From NCBI RefSeq assembly GCF_000282895.1, contig NZ_ALBQ01000059.1, positions 62,001 through 126,000 on the forward strand: a stretch of 64,000 nucleotides of DNA. The letters are read 5' to 3'. The DNA comes from Sphingomonas sp. ATCC 31555. GTDB lineage: Bacteria; Pseudomonadota; Alphaproteobacteria; Sphingomonadales; Sphingomonadaceae. The notes under the pieces are model-generated. The model had not been told where the DNA came from and did no database searches. It worked only from the letters and a program-made list of their open reading frames with translations. This document shows, in pieces, positions 7,260-15,472 of the stretch; within the stretch, counting starts at the first letter, position 1; every line of letters starts with the position of its first letter. Made by a program: the position numbers and the translations under genes.

Positions 7260-9446
7260 ATGAAACGCGAAGAGATGCAGGCACGCCTGCAAAGTGCGTT
7301 CGCCGCCCATGCGGCGGCCGATCAAGTGGCAGAGCAACGAGAGTCCGGCCTTCGTGCGTTGGCGCTGCTGCTGTCGGCACACAATGTGGCGGTCACCGCT
7401 GAGCAGTTGCGGCATATGTTGGGCCATGCCGATGCCCCTTCGGCGGATGACCTGATTCTTTTGGCGAAACGCCAGCGGGGCGTGCGCGCCAAGGTGGTGG
7501 AGGTGCCTCGCGGCGGACTGGCGCGACATCCGCTGCCGGCGCTCGCCGACGGCCCCGAAGGCTGGTTCGTGATCGGTGGCCTTACCGAGCATGGTGTAAT
7601 CGTGCAGCGCCCGGGCCGGGCGCCCGAACAGCTGGATCGGCAGGGGCTGGATGCGATCTGGTCGGGCACGCTCCTGCTGCTGACGACTCGGGCGGTGGGA
7701 TCGCAGCCGCTGCGCTTCGGCTTCAGCTGGTTCACCCGCCAGTTTCACCGTTATCGCGTGTTGCTGCTGGAGGTGCTGGCGATCACGCTCGCGCTCAACT
7801 TGCTAGGACTGGCTGCGCCGCTGCTGTTCCAGGGCGTGATCGACAAGGTCCTTGTTCATAACAGCATGAGCACGCTCAGCGTGCTGGCCCTGGCGTTCCT
7901 CGCGGTATCGCTGTGGGAAGTGGCGCTCGGCTGGATCCGTACGCGGCTGTTCACCGAAACGGCGCAGAAGATCGACGTTGAGCTCGGCGCAAGGCTGTTC
8001 CACCATCTGCTTGCCCTGCCGCTCGGCTATTTCGAAAGGCGCCGCGTGGGCGACACCGTCACGCGGGTGCGGCAGCTGGAAACCATCCGCGAATTCCTCA
8101 CCAACGCTTCGCTGACCGTGATGATCGATCCGATGTTCACGATCGTCTTCCTGGTGGCGATGCTGTTCTACTCGCCGATGCTCTTTGGCATCGTGCTGGT
8201 CTCGCTGGTGGCCTATGCGCTGGTGTCGTTCATGGCGGCGGGGCCGCTGCGGGCGCGGGTGAATGACAAGTTCGAGAAGAGCTCCGCCAGCAACGCGCTG
8301 CTTGTGGAGAGCGTCTCCGGCATCCATACGATCAAGGCGACGGCGGTGGAGCCGCACTGGCAAAATCAGTGGGAACGCCAGCTAGCCTCCTACACCGCCG
8401 CGTCGCAGCGGCTGGTGAACACCGCCAACACCGGCAGCCAGGCGATCGAACTGATCTCGAAGCTCAGCTTCGCCGCCATCCTGTTCTTCGGTGCCAAGGC
8501 GGTGATCGCCGGATCGATGACGGTGGGTGCGCTGGTGGCGTTCAACATGTTCGCGCAGCGCGTGGCGACACCGGTGATCCGGATGGCGCAGCTTTGGCAG
8601 GATTTTCAACAGGTGCGGATCGCCATCGAGCGACTGGGCGACGTGCTCAATCATCCGGTTGAGCCTCGCCCCGAATCCGCTGCCACCCTGCCGGTGTTGC
8701 GCGGCGGGATTCGATTTGAAAATGTGAGCTTCCGCTATGCTGATAGCCAGCCGCCGGTGGTGAGCGACATCACGCTGGAAATCCCCGCCGGGACCTCGCT
8801 GGGGATTGTCGGCTCCTCGGGGTCGGGCAAGTCGACGCTGGCCAAGCTGTTGCAGCGCCTGAACGTGCCCGATGCAGGGCGCGTGCTGGTCGACGAGGTG
8901 GATGTTGCCCAACTCGATCCTGCCTGGCTGCGGCGCCAGATTGGCGTGGTACTCCAGGAAAACCTGCTGTTCAGTCGATCGATTCGCGACAATATCGCGC
9001 TCGCCAATCCGGCGATGCCGTTCGAACAGATTGTCGCCGCGGCCACCTTGGCCGGTGCGCACGACTTCATCCTGCGCCAGCCGCGTGGCTATGATACCGA
9101 GATCGTGGAACGCGGCGTCAACCTGTCTGGCGGCCAGCGCCAGCGCATTGCCATTGCCCGTGCCTTAGTTAGCAACCCGCGCATCTTGGTCTTCGATGAA
9201 GCGACCTCGGCGCTGGATGCGGAGAGCGAGGAACTGATCCAGAGCAATCTGCGCGCGATTTCGGCAGGGCGGACGCTGGTGATCATCGCGCACCGCTTGT
9301 CTGCGGTGCGCGCCTGCGACCGGATCATCACGCTGGAACAGGGGCGGATCGTCGAAAGCGGTCGGCATGAGGAATTACTGCGCCAGGGCGGCCGCTACGC
9401 CGACCTGTATCGCCGCCAGAGCGGCCTTGGGGAGATGGCGGCATGA
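7260..9446 (+). CDS. atrB: Type I secretion ABC transporter AtrB (HlyB-like)
   Basis: Inner-membrane ATPase of a type I secretion system. The 728-aa protein has an N-terminal C39-like domain (about 1-130) that lacks the catalytic cysteine (SGLRALALL in its place, as in HlyB), a six-helix transporter domain (about 150-440) and an ATPase domain with GSSGSGKST (about 517), LSGGQRQR (about 621), VFDEATSALD and the H-loop IIAHRLS. The ATG at 7260 follows a GGAGG; a longer reading from 7119 lacks conservation. It overlaps atrD by 4 bp. In the sphingan clusters atrB/atrD are not required for polymer export, so the cargo is probably a protein. Confidence 0.92.
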   Translation: MKREEMQARLQSAFAAHAAADQVAEQRESGLRALALLLSAHNVAVTAEQLRHMLGHADAPSADDLILLAKRQRGVRAKVVEVPRGGLARHPLPALADGPEGWFVIGGLTEHGVIVQRPGRAPEQLDRQGLDAIWSGTLLLLTTRAVGSQPLRFGFSWFTRQFHRYRVLLLEVLAITLALNLLGLAAPLLFQGVIDKVLVHNSMSTLSVLALAFLAVSLWEVALGWIRTRLFTETAQKIDVELGARLFHHLLALPLGYFERRRVGDTVTRVRQLETIREFLTNASLTVMIDPMFTIVFLVAMLFYSPMLFGIVLVSLVAYALVSFMAAGPLRARVNDKFEKSSASNALLVESVSGIHTIKATAVEPHWQNQWERQLASYTAASQRLVNTANTGSQAIELISKLSFAAILFFGAKAVIAGSMTVGALVAFNMFAQRVATPVIRMAQLWQDFQQVRIAIERLGDVLNHPVEPRPESAATLPVLRGGIRFENVSFRYADSQPPVVSDITLEIPAGTSLGIVGSSGSGKSTLAKLLQRLNVPDAGRVLVDEVDVAQLDPAWLRRQIGVVLQENLLFSRSIRDNIALANPAMPFEQIVAAATLAGAHDFILRQPRGYDTEIVERGVNLSGGQRQRIAIARALVSNPRILVFDEATSALDAESEELIQSNLRAISAGRTLVIIAHRLSAVRACDRIITLEQGRIVESGRHEELLRQGGRYADLYRRQSGLGEMAA

Positions 9447-10837
9447 ACGCGTTGGTCACGATCGGCCGGGGCGGGGCCCTTGCCAAAATGAAGGGTGCGA
9501 TTCTGGCGCCCCGAGCCGTGGATTACGACACCACCTTTCTGCCTGCCGCGCTGGAGATCATCGAACGGCCGGTCTCGCCGACCGCGCGAATCACCGCGCG
9601 GGTGATGCTGGCCGGCCTGATCGCCACCGGGGCATGGCTCACGTTCGGACGCGTCGATGTCGTAGCGCCGACCCAGGGACGGATTGCGCCGATCGGCGAG
9701 ACGAAGGTCGTGCAGTCGCCGGAAGGGGGCATTGTCCGCGCCATTCTGGTGCGCGAAGGGCAGCGGGTGCGCAAGGGGCAAGTACTGGTGACGCTGGACC
9801 CGACGATCTCGGGGGCAGAGGCCGCCCAGGCGCGCGTTGCCTTGCTCAGCGCGGAACTGGATGTGGCGCGCAATCAGGCAATCGTCGATGCGCTGGACGG
9901 AAAAGGCTTCAATTTCGTTGCTCCGGCGGAGGCTAGCCCGATGGAGGCTGAGACGAACCGCGGACTTGCGCGCGCTCGGCTGGCGCAGATCGAAGCGATG
10001 CTCGCCGTTGGCCGGTCGGACAGCGGCGCCGCTGCTTCCGCCTCTGTCGAGGCGCAGGCGCAGGTTCGCAAGCTGGAGCAATCGCTGCCGCTTCTGGAGC
10101 AGCAAATCGCCGCCAACGAAAAGATGGCGGCCAAAGGCTATGTCTCTCGGCTGCGCGTGGTCGAGATGCGGCGCCAGCTGATCGCGGAGCGCCAGGACCT
10201 CGTCGCGGCGCGGGCGACCGTCGCCCGCTTCGGGCAACAGTCGCGCAGCGCCGCAAGCAGTTCGATCCGTACTCGCGAGGAAGCGCGAGCGCAGATCCTG
10301 CAGGATCTGGTAAAGGCGCAGGAAGAGGCGCGGGCGCGGCGCGAAGAGGTGGCGAAGACGGTGCTGCGCAGCTCGTTCCGCGACCTGCGCGCGCCGGTTG
10401 ACGGCACGATTTCGCAGCTTCAGCTGCACACCGAGGGCGGCGTGGTCGAAGGCGCCAAGCCGCTGCTGACGCTGGTGCCGGACAATGCGCGCCTGGAAGC
10501 CGAAGTGATGATCGGCAACGGCGATATCGGCTTCGTGCGCACCGGCATGCCGGTGAAGGTGAAGCTGCAGGCATTTCCCTATTCCCGCTACGGTACCATT
10601 CCCGGCACGGTGGTGGCGATCAGCCCCGAGGCCGTGGTGATGAAGGAAGGGCAGCCGGCGGTCTACAAGGCGCGGGTCGCGCTCGACCGCGGCTATATCG
10701 TCGCCAATGGTGCAAAGGTGCGGTTGCGTCCCGGCATGATCGCGTCCGCCGATATCGTCACCGGCACGCGAACATTGCTAAGCTACATCGTCGGGCCAGT
10801 TCTCGAAACCGGCGGCGACGCGCTGCACGAACGATAA
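9443..10837 (+). CDS. atrD: Type I secretion membrane-fusion protein AtrD (HlyD family)
   Basis: Periplasmic adaptor joining AtrB to an outer-membrane channel. The 464-aa protein has one N-terminal membrane helix (about residues 50-70), a lipoyl-like half (VVQSPEGGIVRAILVREGQRVRKGQVL), a long coiled-coil hairpin rich in Ala, Glu and Arg (about 130-310), the second lipoyl half (LRAPVDGTISQL) and a beta-barrel domain ending in RLRPGMIASADIVTGTRTLLSYI, typical of HlyD/PrtE proteins. Translation is coupled to atrB through ATGA. No TolC-like channel gene is in the window. Confidence 0.92.
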   Translation: MNALVTIGRGGALAKMKGAILAPRAVDYDTTFLPAALEIIERPVSPTARITARVMLAGLIATGAWLTFGRVDVVAPTQGRIAPIGETKVVQSPEGGIVRAILVREGQRVRKGQVLVTLDPTISGAEAAQARVALLSAELDVARNQAIVDALDGKGFNFVAPAEASPMEAETNRGLARARLAQIEAMLAVGRSDSGAAASASVEAQAQVRKLEQSLPLLEQQIAANEKMAAKGYVSRLRVVEMRRQLIAERQDLVAARATVARFGQQSRSAASSSIRTREEARAQILQDLVKAQEEARARREEVAKTVLRSSFRDLRAPVDGTISQLQLHTEGGVVEGAKPLLTLVPDNARLEAEVMIGNGDIGFVRTGMPVKVKLQAFPYSRYGTIPGTVVAISPEAVVMKEGQPAVYKARVALDRGYIVANGAKVRLRPGMIASADIVTGTRTLLSYIVGPVLETGGDALHER

Positions 10838-10840
10838 GCC

Positions 10841-10882
10841 AGGGTCCAGGGTGGCGCGGTCGCGCGCCCCTGGCCCTTTTTC
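10841..10882 (+). terminator. Terminator after atrD
   Basis: A long GC-rich stem (AGGG, CCAGGG and GCGCG arms with their complements) ends in CCCTTTTTCG immediately after the atrD stop and just before the convergent EpsI-type gene. The T tract fits a plus-strand rho-independent terminator. Confidence 0.8.
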
Positions 10883-10884
10883 GT

Positions 10885-11595
10885 TCAGCTACGGGGCGGG
10901 TGCTGCGCTTCGAACGCCTTGGCGAAGCTGGTTCCGAGCAGCGGCGGCAGCGCCGCGCCCGGCAGGGTGGCGATCAGCTGGCGGGCGAAATCGAGGTTGA
11001 TCGCGGTACCCTCTGCAACGTCCGCGGTGATGCTGGAAATGCGGACCAACACGCCATCGACGATCCACCCGGCCATCTGGCTCTTCAGCCGCGCCATCAG
11101 CTGCTGATTGCCGTCCTGCGGAAGATAATCGCCGACACGCGTCCAGTAGAGGATCTGCTCGGTGCGGTTGAAGCTGGACGCGGTAAGCGCTCGGCCCGGC
11201 ACCGCAATGCCGTTGGCGACGGGAATGGTCTGCGCTTCGCTGCGTTCGACGGTGAAGCCGAAAAAGGGATAGCAGACTTCGGGCCGGTGCAGCTGCAGCA
11301 GATCGGTCTGGGCGTTGCCATAGGCGATCAGCATCATCACCACCGCGCCGTCTTCGCGCGAGAACACGCGGCTGACGGTCTGGTTATAGAGCTTGTCTTC
11401 CAAGCTGCCTTCGCGCGGCGGCGCGATCAGCGCACCGGTATCTTCCGCGCGCCAGGGGCCGAACGCATGCGGCAGCAGCGAATCGAGCTTTGCATTGCCC
11501 AGCAGGTCCATCCGCTTGCGCGGCTTCAGGGCGAGCGAGGCGCCGGCGGCCGCGAAGCAGCCCGCGCCGATCATAAGGTCACGCCGGTTGAACAT
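10885..11595 (-). CDS. epsI: Exosortase-associated EpsI family protein (urf26 / gelN position)
   Basis: A 236-aa protein of the EpsI/DUF3485 family, which accompanies exosortases either as a separate gene or fused to them. It has an N-terminal anchor or signal (RRDLMIGAGCFAAAGASLAL) and the family core LLQLHRPEVCYPFFGFTVERSE followed by RVGDYLPQDGNQQ. It overlaps the exosortase gene by about 17 bp. It sits where urf26 is reported in the S-88 cluster. From memory, sphingomonad EpsI proteins of this separate form are called V-type; a profile search would settle that. Its precise role is unknown. Confidence 0.85.
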   Translation of the reverse strand: MFNRRDLMIGAGCFAAAGASLALKPRKRMDLLGNAKLDSLLPHAFGPWRAEDTGALIAPPREGSLEDKLYNQTVSRVFSREDGAVVMMLIAYGNAQTDLLQLHRPEVCYPFFGFTVERSEAQTIPVANGIAVPGRALTASSFNRTEQILYWTRVGDYLPQDGNQQLMARLKSQMAGWIVDGVLVRISSITADVAEGTAINLDFARQLIATLPGAALPPLLGTSFAKAFEAQHPPRS

Positions 11596-12460
11596 GCCGC
11601 CTCCGGCTGATTAGGAAAAGGCGCTCGACGGCCCAGTCGATCGCGAAAATGCAAAGCAGCGCGACCACGAACATTACCATCCCGGTGGTGACGTGCAGGA
11701 AGCTCTGCGCCGCCGCGTCGCCCAGATGATAGGTGATCAGCACCAGCATCACGATGCGCAGGATGTTGGTGGCCACGGCCACCGGAATCACCAGCATGGC
11801 AATGAACAGCGCATAGCCCCAGGACGGCTTGTTCTTGATGTAGATGTACAGAAGCGTCACGACGACCAGGCTGGACAGCGAACGGAGCCCCGAACAGGCA
11901 TCTTCCACCAGCAGCTGGTACGGGCCGATGAACAGCGTCACGCCCTGACGCAAGATCGGATAGTCGAGCCAGGATAAGAAGCCGGTCGACGCATAGGAGA
12001 CGAATTCCTTCAGCGGCGCCGTGACTCGGTCGACCATCCAGCCCGGCGGGGGGATCAGGAAGGCCAGCCACAGAACCGGAAACCATACAGCGCGCAGCGC
12101 AGCGCCACCGAAGTAAAGATAGCCGGTCGTGATCACCGTAGCGACCAGGCCGGTCGCTTCGATGCTGACAAAATCGAAGACGCGGCCTGCTGTATAGACT
12201 GCAAGAGAAAGAAGCAGCAGCAGGGTGCCGATCAACAGATTGCCGGGCCGGCGCAGCCGCACCAACGTGTCACGCTGACGCGCCAGCATCCAGATGCCGG
12301 TGGCGAGCACGATCGGCCCGTGCACGCCGCCATCGGAACTCCAGACCTGCCGGCCGAGCGTTATAAACGTGGGAATTCCCAACGCGAGCAGCCCGGCAAT
12401 TGCGAGCCAGAAGCCGTTGCCCGGCTTGTGCTGCTCCCGCGTGCGCGCGGTGGCGGTCAT
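11579..12460 (-). CDS. xrtV: Exosortase (EpsH-like transpeptidase; probably class V)
   Basis: Multi-pass inner-membrane cysteine transpeptidase predicted to cleave PEP-CTERM tails. The 293-aa protein has about eight hydrophobic segments and the three catalytic landmarks: Cys in LVEDACSGLRSL, Arg in ATNILRIVML, and His in SFLHVTTGM. The ATG at 12460 is preferred over the in-frame TTG at 12469. It lies at the urf32 position of the S-88 cluster. The class V assignment is inferred from the separate EpsI, the small membrane partner at 17023-17274 and the PEPxxW form of the local substrate, not from a profile search. Confidence 0.88.
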   Translation of the reverse strand: MTATARTREQHKPGNGFWLAIAGLLALGIPTFITLGRQVWSSDGGVHGPIVLATGIWMLARQRDTLVRLRRPGNLLIGTLLLLLSLAVYTAGRVFDFVSIEATGLVATVITTGYLYFGGAALRAVWFPVLWLAFLIPPPGWMVDRVTAPLKEFVSYASTGFLSWLDYPILRQGVTLFIGPYQLLVEDACSGLRSLSSLVVVTLLYIYIKNKPSWGYALFIAMLVIPVAVATNILRIVMLVLITYHLGDAAAQSFLHVTTGMVMFVVALLCIFAIDWAVERLFLISRRRHVQPA

Positions 12461-12470
12461 CGTGTCCAAA

Positions 12471-13175
12471 TCAATATCCGTTCAGCACGCAACCGACAAC
12501 GTTGGTGCGATCCGAACGCAGCGTGCGGGTGAGCGTCGTCACGTCGCGCATATAGCTCGTATCCTTGCGTGCAACGATCAGCGCATAGCCGGCGACGTTG
12601 GCAACGCGCTGCCCGTCGGCGCAAGTGTTCGATGCCGTGGTGTCGAAGATCGTAATGTCGAATTCCCGCAGCAGCTGCGTTGCCAGTTCGCGGAACTGTT
12701 CGGACGACAAAAGCTCTTGCGGGCTGTGATCGACACGGCCAGCCGGAACCACGGCAAGATTTTCCATGCGGGTGCGATGAAGGATCGCGTCCAAGGAAAC
12801 GTCCCCGGACGTAAGATAATCCGCCAGGCCCGGTTTGTCCGCGCTGAGGCCGAACGCTTCGGCGATGGCCGGTTCGCGCAGATTGGCGTCGACAAGCGCC
12901 GTCTTGATGCCGATCTGGGCCAGCGCCGTGGCGAGATTAACCGCGACGAAGGAGCACCCGGTGCCGGCCGAGGCTGCGCAGATCGCAAGCGCCCTGCGAC
13001 CCTCGCGCAAATGCTGGCTGACAATGCGGGTACGCAGCGCACGGATGGCTTCCGCTTCGATGCCGGTGGGGTCCGCGAGGACAAGCTGGTACTCGGGGAT
13101 GCCGGTCGTATCCGGCATCACCAGTGCACCGCTCGGGCGATCCTGCTGCGGTTCGGGCGTAGTGATCGCGTCCAT
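12471..13175 (-). CDS. spsE: Wzc-type cytoplasmic ATPase domain SpsE/GelE (degenerate Walker A)
   Basis: Cytoplasmic partner of the SpsC chain-length protein; together they equal one split Wzc/BY-kinase. The 234-aa protein shows the CpsD fold: EAIRALRTRI, then CAASAGTGCSFVAVNLA at the P-loop, ALVDANLREP (Walker A') and TIFDTTASN at the Walker B position. The P-loop Lys is replaced by Cys (GTGCS instead of GxGKS/T), and the C terminus has only one Tyr (VLNGY) rather than a tyrosine cluster, so autokinase activity is doubtful. Start ATG overlaps the spsC stop by 1 bp. Split GelC/GelE proteins are established for gellan producers. Confidence 0.88.
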   Translation of the reverse strand: MDAITTPEPQQDRPSGALVMPDTTGIPEYQLVLADPTGIEAEAIRALRTRIVSQHLREGRRALAICAASAGTGCSFVAVNLATALAQIGIKTALVDANLREPAIAEAFGLSADKPGLADYLTSGDVSLDAILHRTRMENLAVVPAGRVDHSPQELLSSEQFRELATQLLREFDITIFDTTASNTCADGQRVANVAGYALIVARKDTSYMRDVTTLTRTLRSDRTNVVGCVLNGY

Positions 13176-14524
13176 TACTGTACTGCAACTCCCTCAAACT
13201 CGTGCGATTCTTCCGCCGCTTCTCGGCTCCGGTGCAAACGACCGGCGAGATTCGCGCGGCTCTGCACAACTCCGAATACCGGCGCATCGGCAGCGACCTC
13301 CAAATCGTCGGCGCTACGCACCCGCCGGGCAAGAAGCTCCACAAGGAGCGCAATGAGCAGGCCAAAGCCGAGCCCGAAGCCCGCCGCACCACCGATGATC
13401 AGCGGCACCTTCGGGTAATAGGGGTATTCCGGTGCCGAGGCTTCGCTCAGCGTCGTCATACCCGTCTCGTTGCTGCTCGCTTCAAGACGGAGATCGGCCA
13501 CCCGCTGTGCCGCCTTCATGTACTGATCCTGCTTCAGCGTGACGTCACGCTGAAGCTCCATTAGGCGGTCAACGTCTTCCCGATTGCCCAGAACGCGTGC
13601 GCGCTGTGCATTGGCGGCGCTTTCGACCGCGCCGCGATTGCTGGTGTTCGCTGCGTTTGCTTGGGCGCGCTCCTGCGCAGCAGCACGGACATACACCTCA
13701 CGCTGGCGCTGTAGCGCCTGAAAGGCTGGGTGGTTCGGTCCAAGGCTGGTTGCGGCCTGCTGAAGCTGCTGGTCGATCTGGGCGAGCTGCATCTGCGCTG
13801 GGCCGATGCCGGCAGCAGCCATTGGAGCGACTGCCGCGCTGGCTGCAGCGCTCTGGCCCTGCAGCTGTTCAAGCTTCTGGGTGTCGAGATCGTTGCCCGT
13901 GCCGGTCAGTACAATGCCCGACTTCTTGGCAAAAGCGGTGCGTGCATCCGCCGCAGCGATCAGCGCATTGCGTGCCGCAGCCGCTTGCTGGGCATACCAC
14001 TCGGCTGATTTCGCCGCAGCTTGCCTCTTAGCCGCCAGCGCCTGAGTCAGGAATGCTTGGCGGATCATGTTCGCAATCTGCTCGGCGCGCTCCGGCGAGC
14101 TATCCGAATAGGATATCTCGAGGATGTTGCTGCCTTCGATCACGTTGGCGTTGGTGCCGCCGATAATCTGCTTTGCGAGCCAGCGACGAATATCGCCGGT
14201 GGCTGCGGATGACGAATCGTTGAACGCAGCGATATTGGCGGGATCGTTCGCCCAACCCAGCTCGTCGACGACGCGACCGGCCGTCGCATAATCCTCGATC
14301 AGCTCCACCTGCGTCTGAACATAGGCCCGCATAAACTGCGAGCTCATCACTTGACCGGTCACCGGATCGGGCTTGAATGTATCCAGCACGATCCGGGTGG
14401 TCGCGCGATAGCGCGACGGAAGGAACTGGACGACCAGCGTCGCGGTGACCACGGAGACGAGGAACGCCGGCAGGATAATCCAGCGTCGCGCCCAGAGAAT
14501 CCGAAAGAATTGGACTATGTTCAC
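13175..14524 (-). CDS. spsC: Polysaccharide co-polymerase SpsC/GelC (Wzz/Wzc periplasmic part)
   Basis: Controls chain length and couples polymerisation to export. It has two membrane helices, one at the N terminus (IILPAFLVSVVTATLVVQFL) and one near the C terminus (VPLIIGGAAGFGLGFGLLIALLVELL), flanking a periplasmic coiled-coil region of about 330 residues, with the Pro-rich PEYPYYPKVPLI before the second helix as in Wzz proteins. I chose the GTG at 14524 (449 aa) because GAGGAA sits about 6 nt upstream; an ATG at 14590 would add 22 residues and overlap spsD. It lacks an ATPase domain, which is supplied by SpsE. Confidence 0.92.
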   Translation of the reverse strand: MNIVQFFRILWARRWIILPAFLVSVVTATLVVQFLPSRYRATTRIVLDTFKPDPVTGQVMSSQFMRAYVQTQVELIEDYATAGRVVDELGWANDPANIAAFNDSSSAATGDIRRWLAKQIIGGTNANVIEGSNILEISYSDSSPERAEQIANMIRQAFLTQALAAKRQAAAKSAEWYAQQAAAARNALIAAADARTAFAKKSGIVLTGTGNDLDTQKLEQLQGQSAAASAAVAPMAAAGIGPAQMQLAQIDQQLQQAATSLGPNHPAFQALQRQREVYVRAAAQERAQANAANTSNRGAVESAANAQRARVLGNREDVDRLMELQRDVTLKQDQYMKAAQRVADLRLEASSNETGMTTLSEASAPEYPYYPKVPLIIGGAAGFGLGFGLLIALLVELLARRVRSADDLEVAADAPVFGVVQSRANLAGRLHRSREAAEESHEFEGVAVQ

Positions 14525-14558
14525 CGAATTTCCTCGTAAGCTGACAACGGCGCCAAGA

Positions 14559-15458
14559 TCAGAACAGTCGTTCGCCGACGACGACGACATCGCCCGGCTT
14601 GATCGGATCGTCCATCTTCAACTTGATCTCCTGGCCGTTGCGGCTGATCTTGACGCGTTTGCTGGAGCCTGCTGGAGTCAGTCCGCCGCCCTGGGCAAGC
14701 GCTCGACGTAACGTCATTTCATCGCGAATCGCGTATACGCCCGGAGCGTTAACTTGGCCATAAATGTAGAACTTCTCGGCCTCGGGCACGAAGATCTTGT
14801 CTCCGGCCTTGACCTCGGGGTCTTCGTTTGGGCCCCCTTGCGCTAGTTTCGTGTAGTCGAGTTTGGTGCTGCTACCATCGGCGCGGGTGAGGACAACCGA
14901 CTCTGCCCCGGTTGCGCGTAAACCGCCCGCCCGGGCGATAATCTCCGAGACGCGATAGGCGCGGTCAATGGGCTGAAGCCCAGCGGAATTCACCTCGCCC
15001 AGCACAGTCACATAGTTGCTGACGAACGTTATGATTTCCACATTCACGATAGGCTTGGCGTAGTAACCGCCGGCTCGCAGCAACTTCGCAAGCTTTTCAG
15101 CGAGCGAAACCGCAGTTTCGCCCTGCACCGGTACGGCGCCCAGATAGGGCAGGGGCACGGTACCGTCTGCCCGTACGCGAGCCCGCGTCTTGAAATCCGC
15201 CTGTCCAAGCACGTCCGCCTCGATCACGTCGTCCACGCCGATCGTATACCCGGCCGGAGCACTGACGCCGCCGGGTGTGGATGCCGGCAAAGCCTGAGCA
15301 GGCTGCACTTCCTGCGAGGGGGACGCGGCGGGAGCGGGCACAGACGGGCGCACGGGCGCTGGTGGCGTGCGATTGGGGATCTGCGCTGCCGCCTGGGTGG
15401 TAATGCCGGTCATCGCAGCCAAGGCGGTGGCGATCATCAAACGGCGTTTGTCGTGCAT
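14559..15458 (-). CDS. spsD: Outer-membrane polysaccharide export protein SpsD/GelD (Wza family)
   Basis: Forms the periplasmic and outer-membrane export channel. The 299-aa protein has a signal peptide ending TTQAAAQ, a Pro/Ala-rich linker, the poly-export domain (YTIGVDDVIEADVLGQADF, VRADGTVPLPYLGAVPVQG) and two SLBB-type repeats (VTVLGEVNSAGLQP and IYGQVNAPGVYAI). No lipobox Cys is present, unlike enteric Wza. The ATG at 15458 has AAGGG about 8 nt upstream; a GTG at 15476 overlapping the spsF stop is a possible alternative. Confidence 0.93.
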   Translation of the reverse strand: MHDKRRLMIATALAAMTGITTQAAAQIPNRTPPAPVRPSVPAPAASPSQEVQPAQALPASTPGGVSAPAGYTIGVDDVIEADVLGQADFKTRARVRADGTVPLPYLGAVPVQGETAVSLAEKLAKLLRAGGYYAKPIVNVEIITFVSNYVTVLGEVNSAGLQPIDRAYRVSEIIARAGGLRATGAESVVLTRADGSSTKLDYTKLAQGGPNEDPEVKAGDKIFVPEAEKFYIYGQVNAPGVYAIRDEMTLRRALAQGGGLTPAGSSKRVKISRNGQEIKLKMDDPIKPGDVVVVGERLF

Positions 15459-15472
15459 GTAAAATGCCCTTG

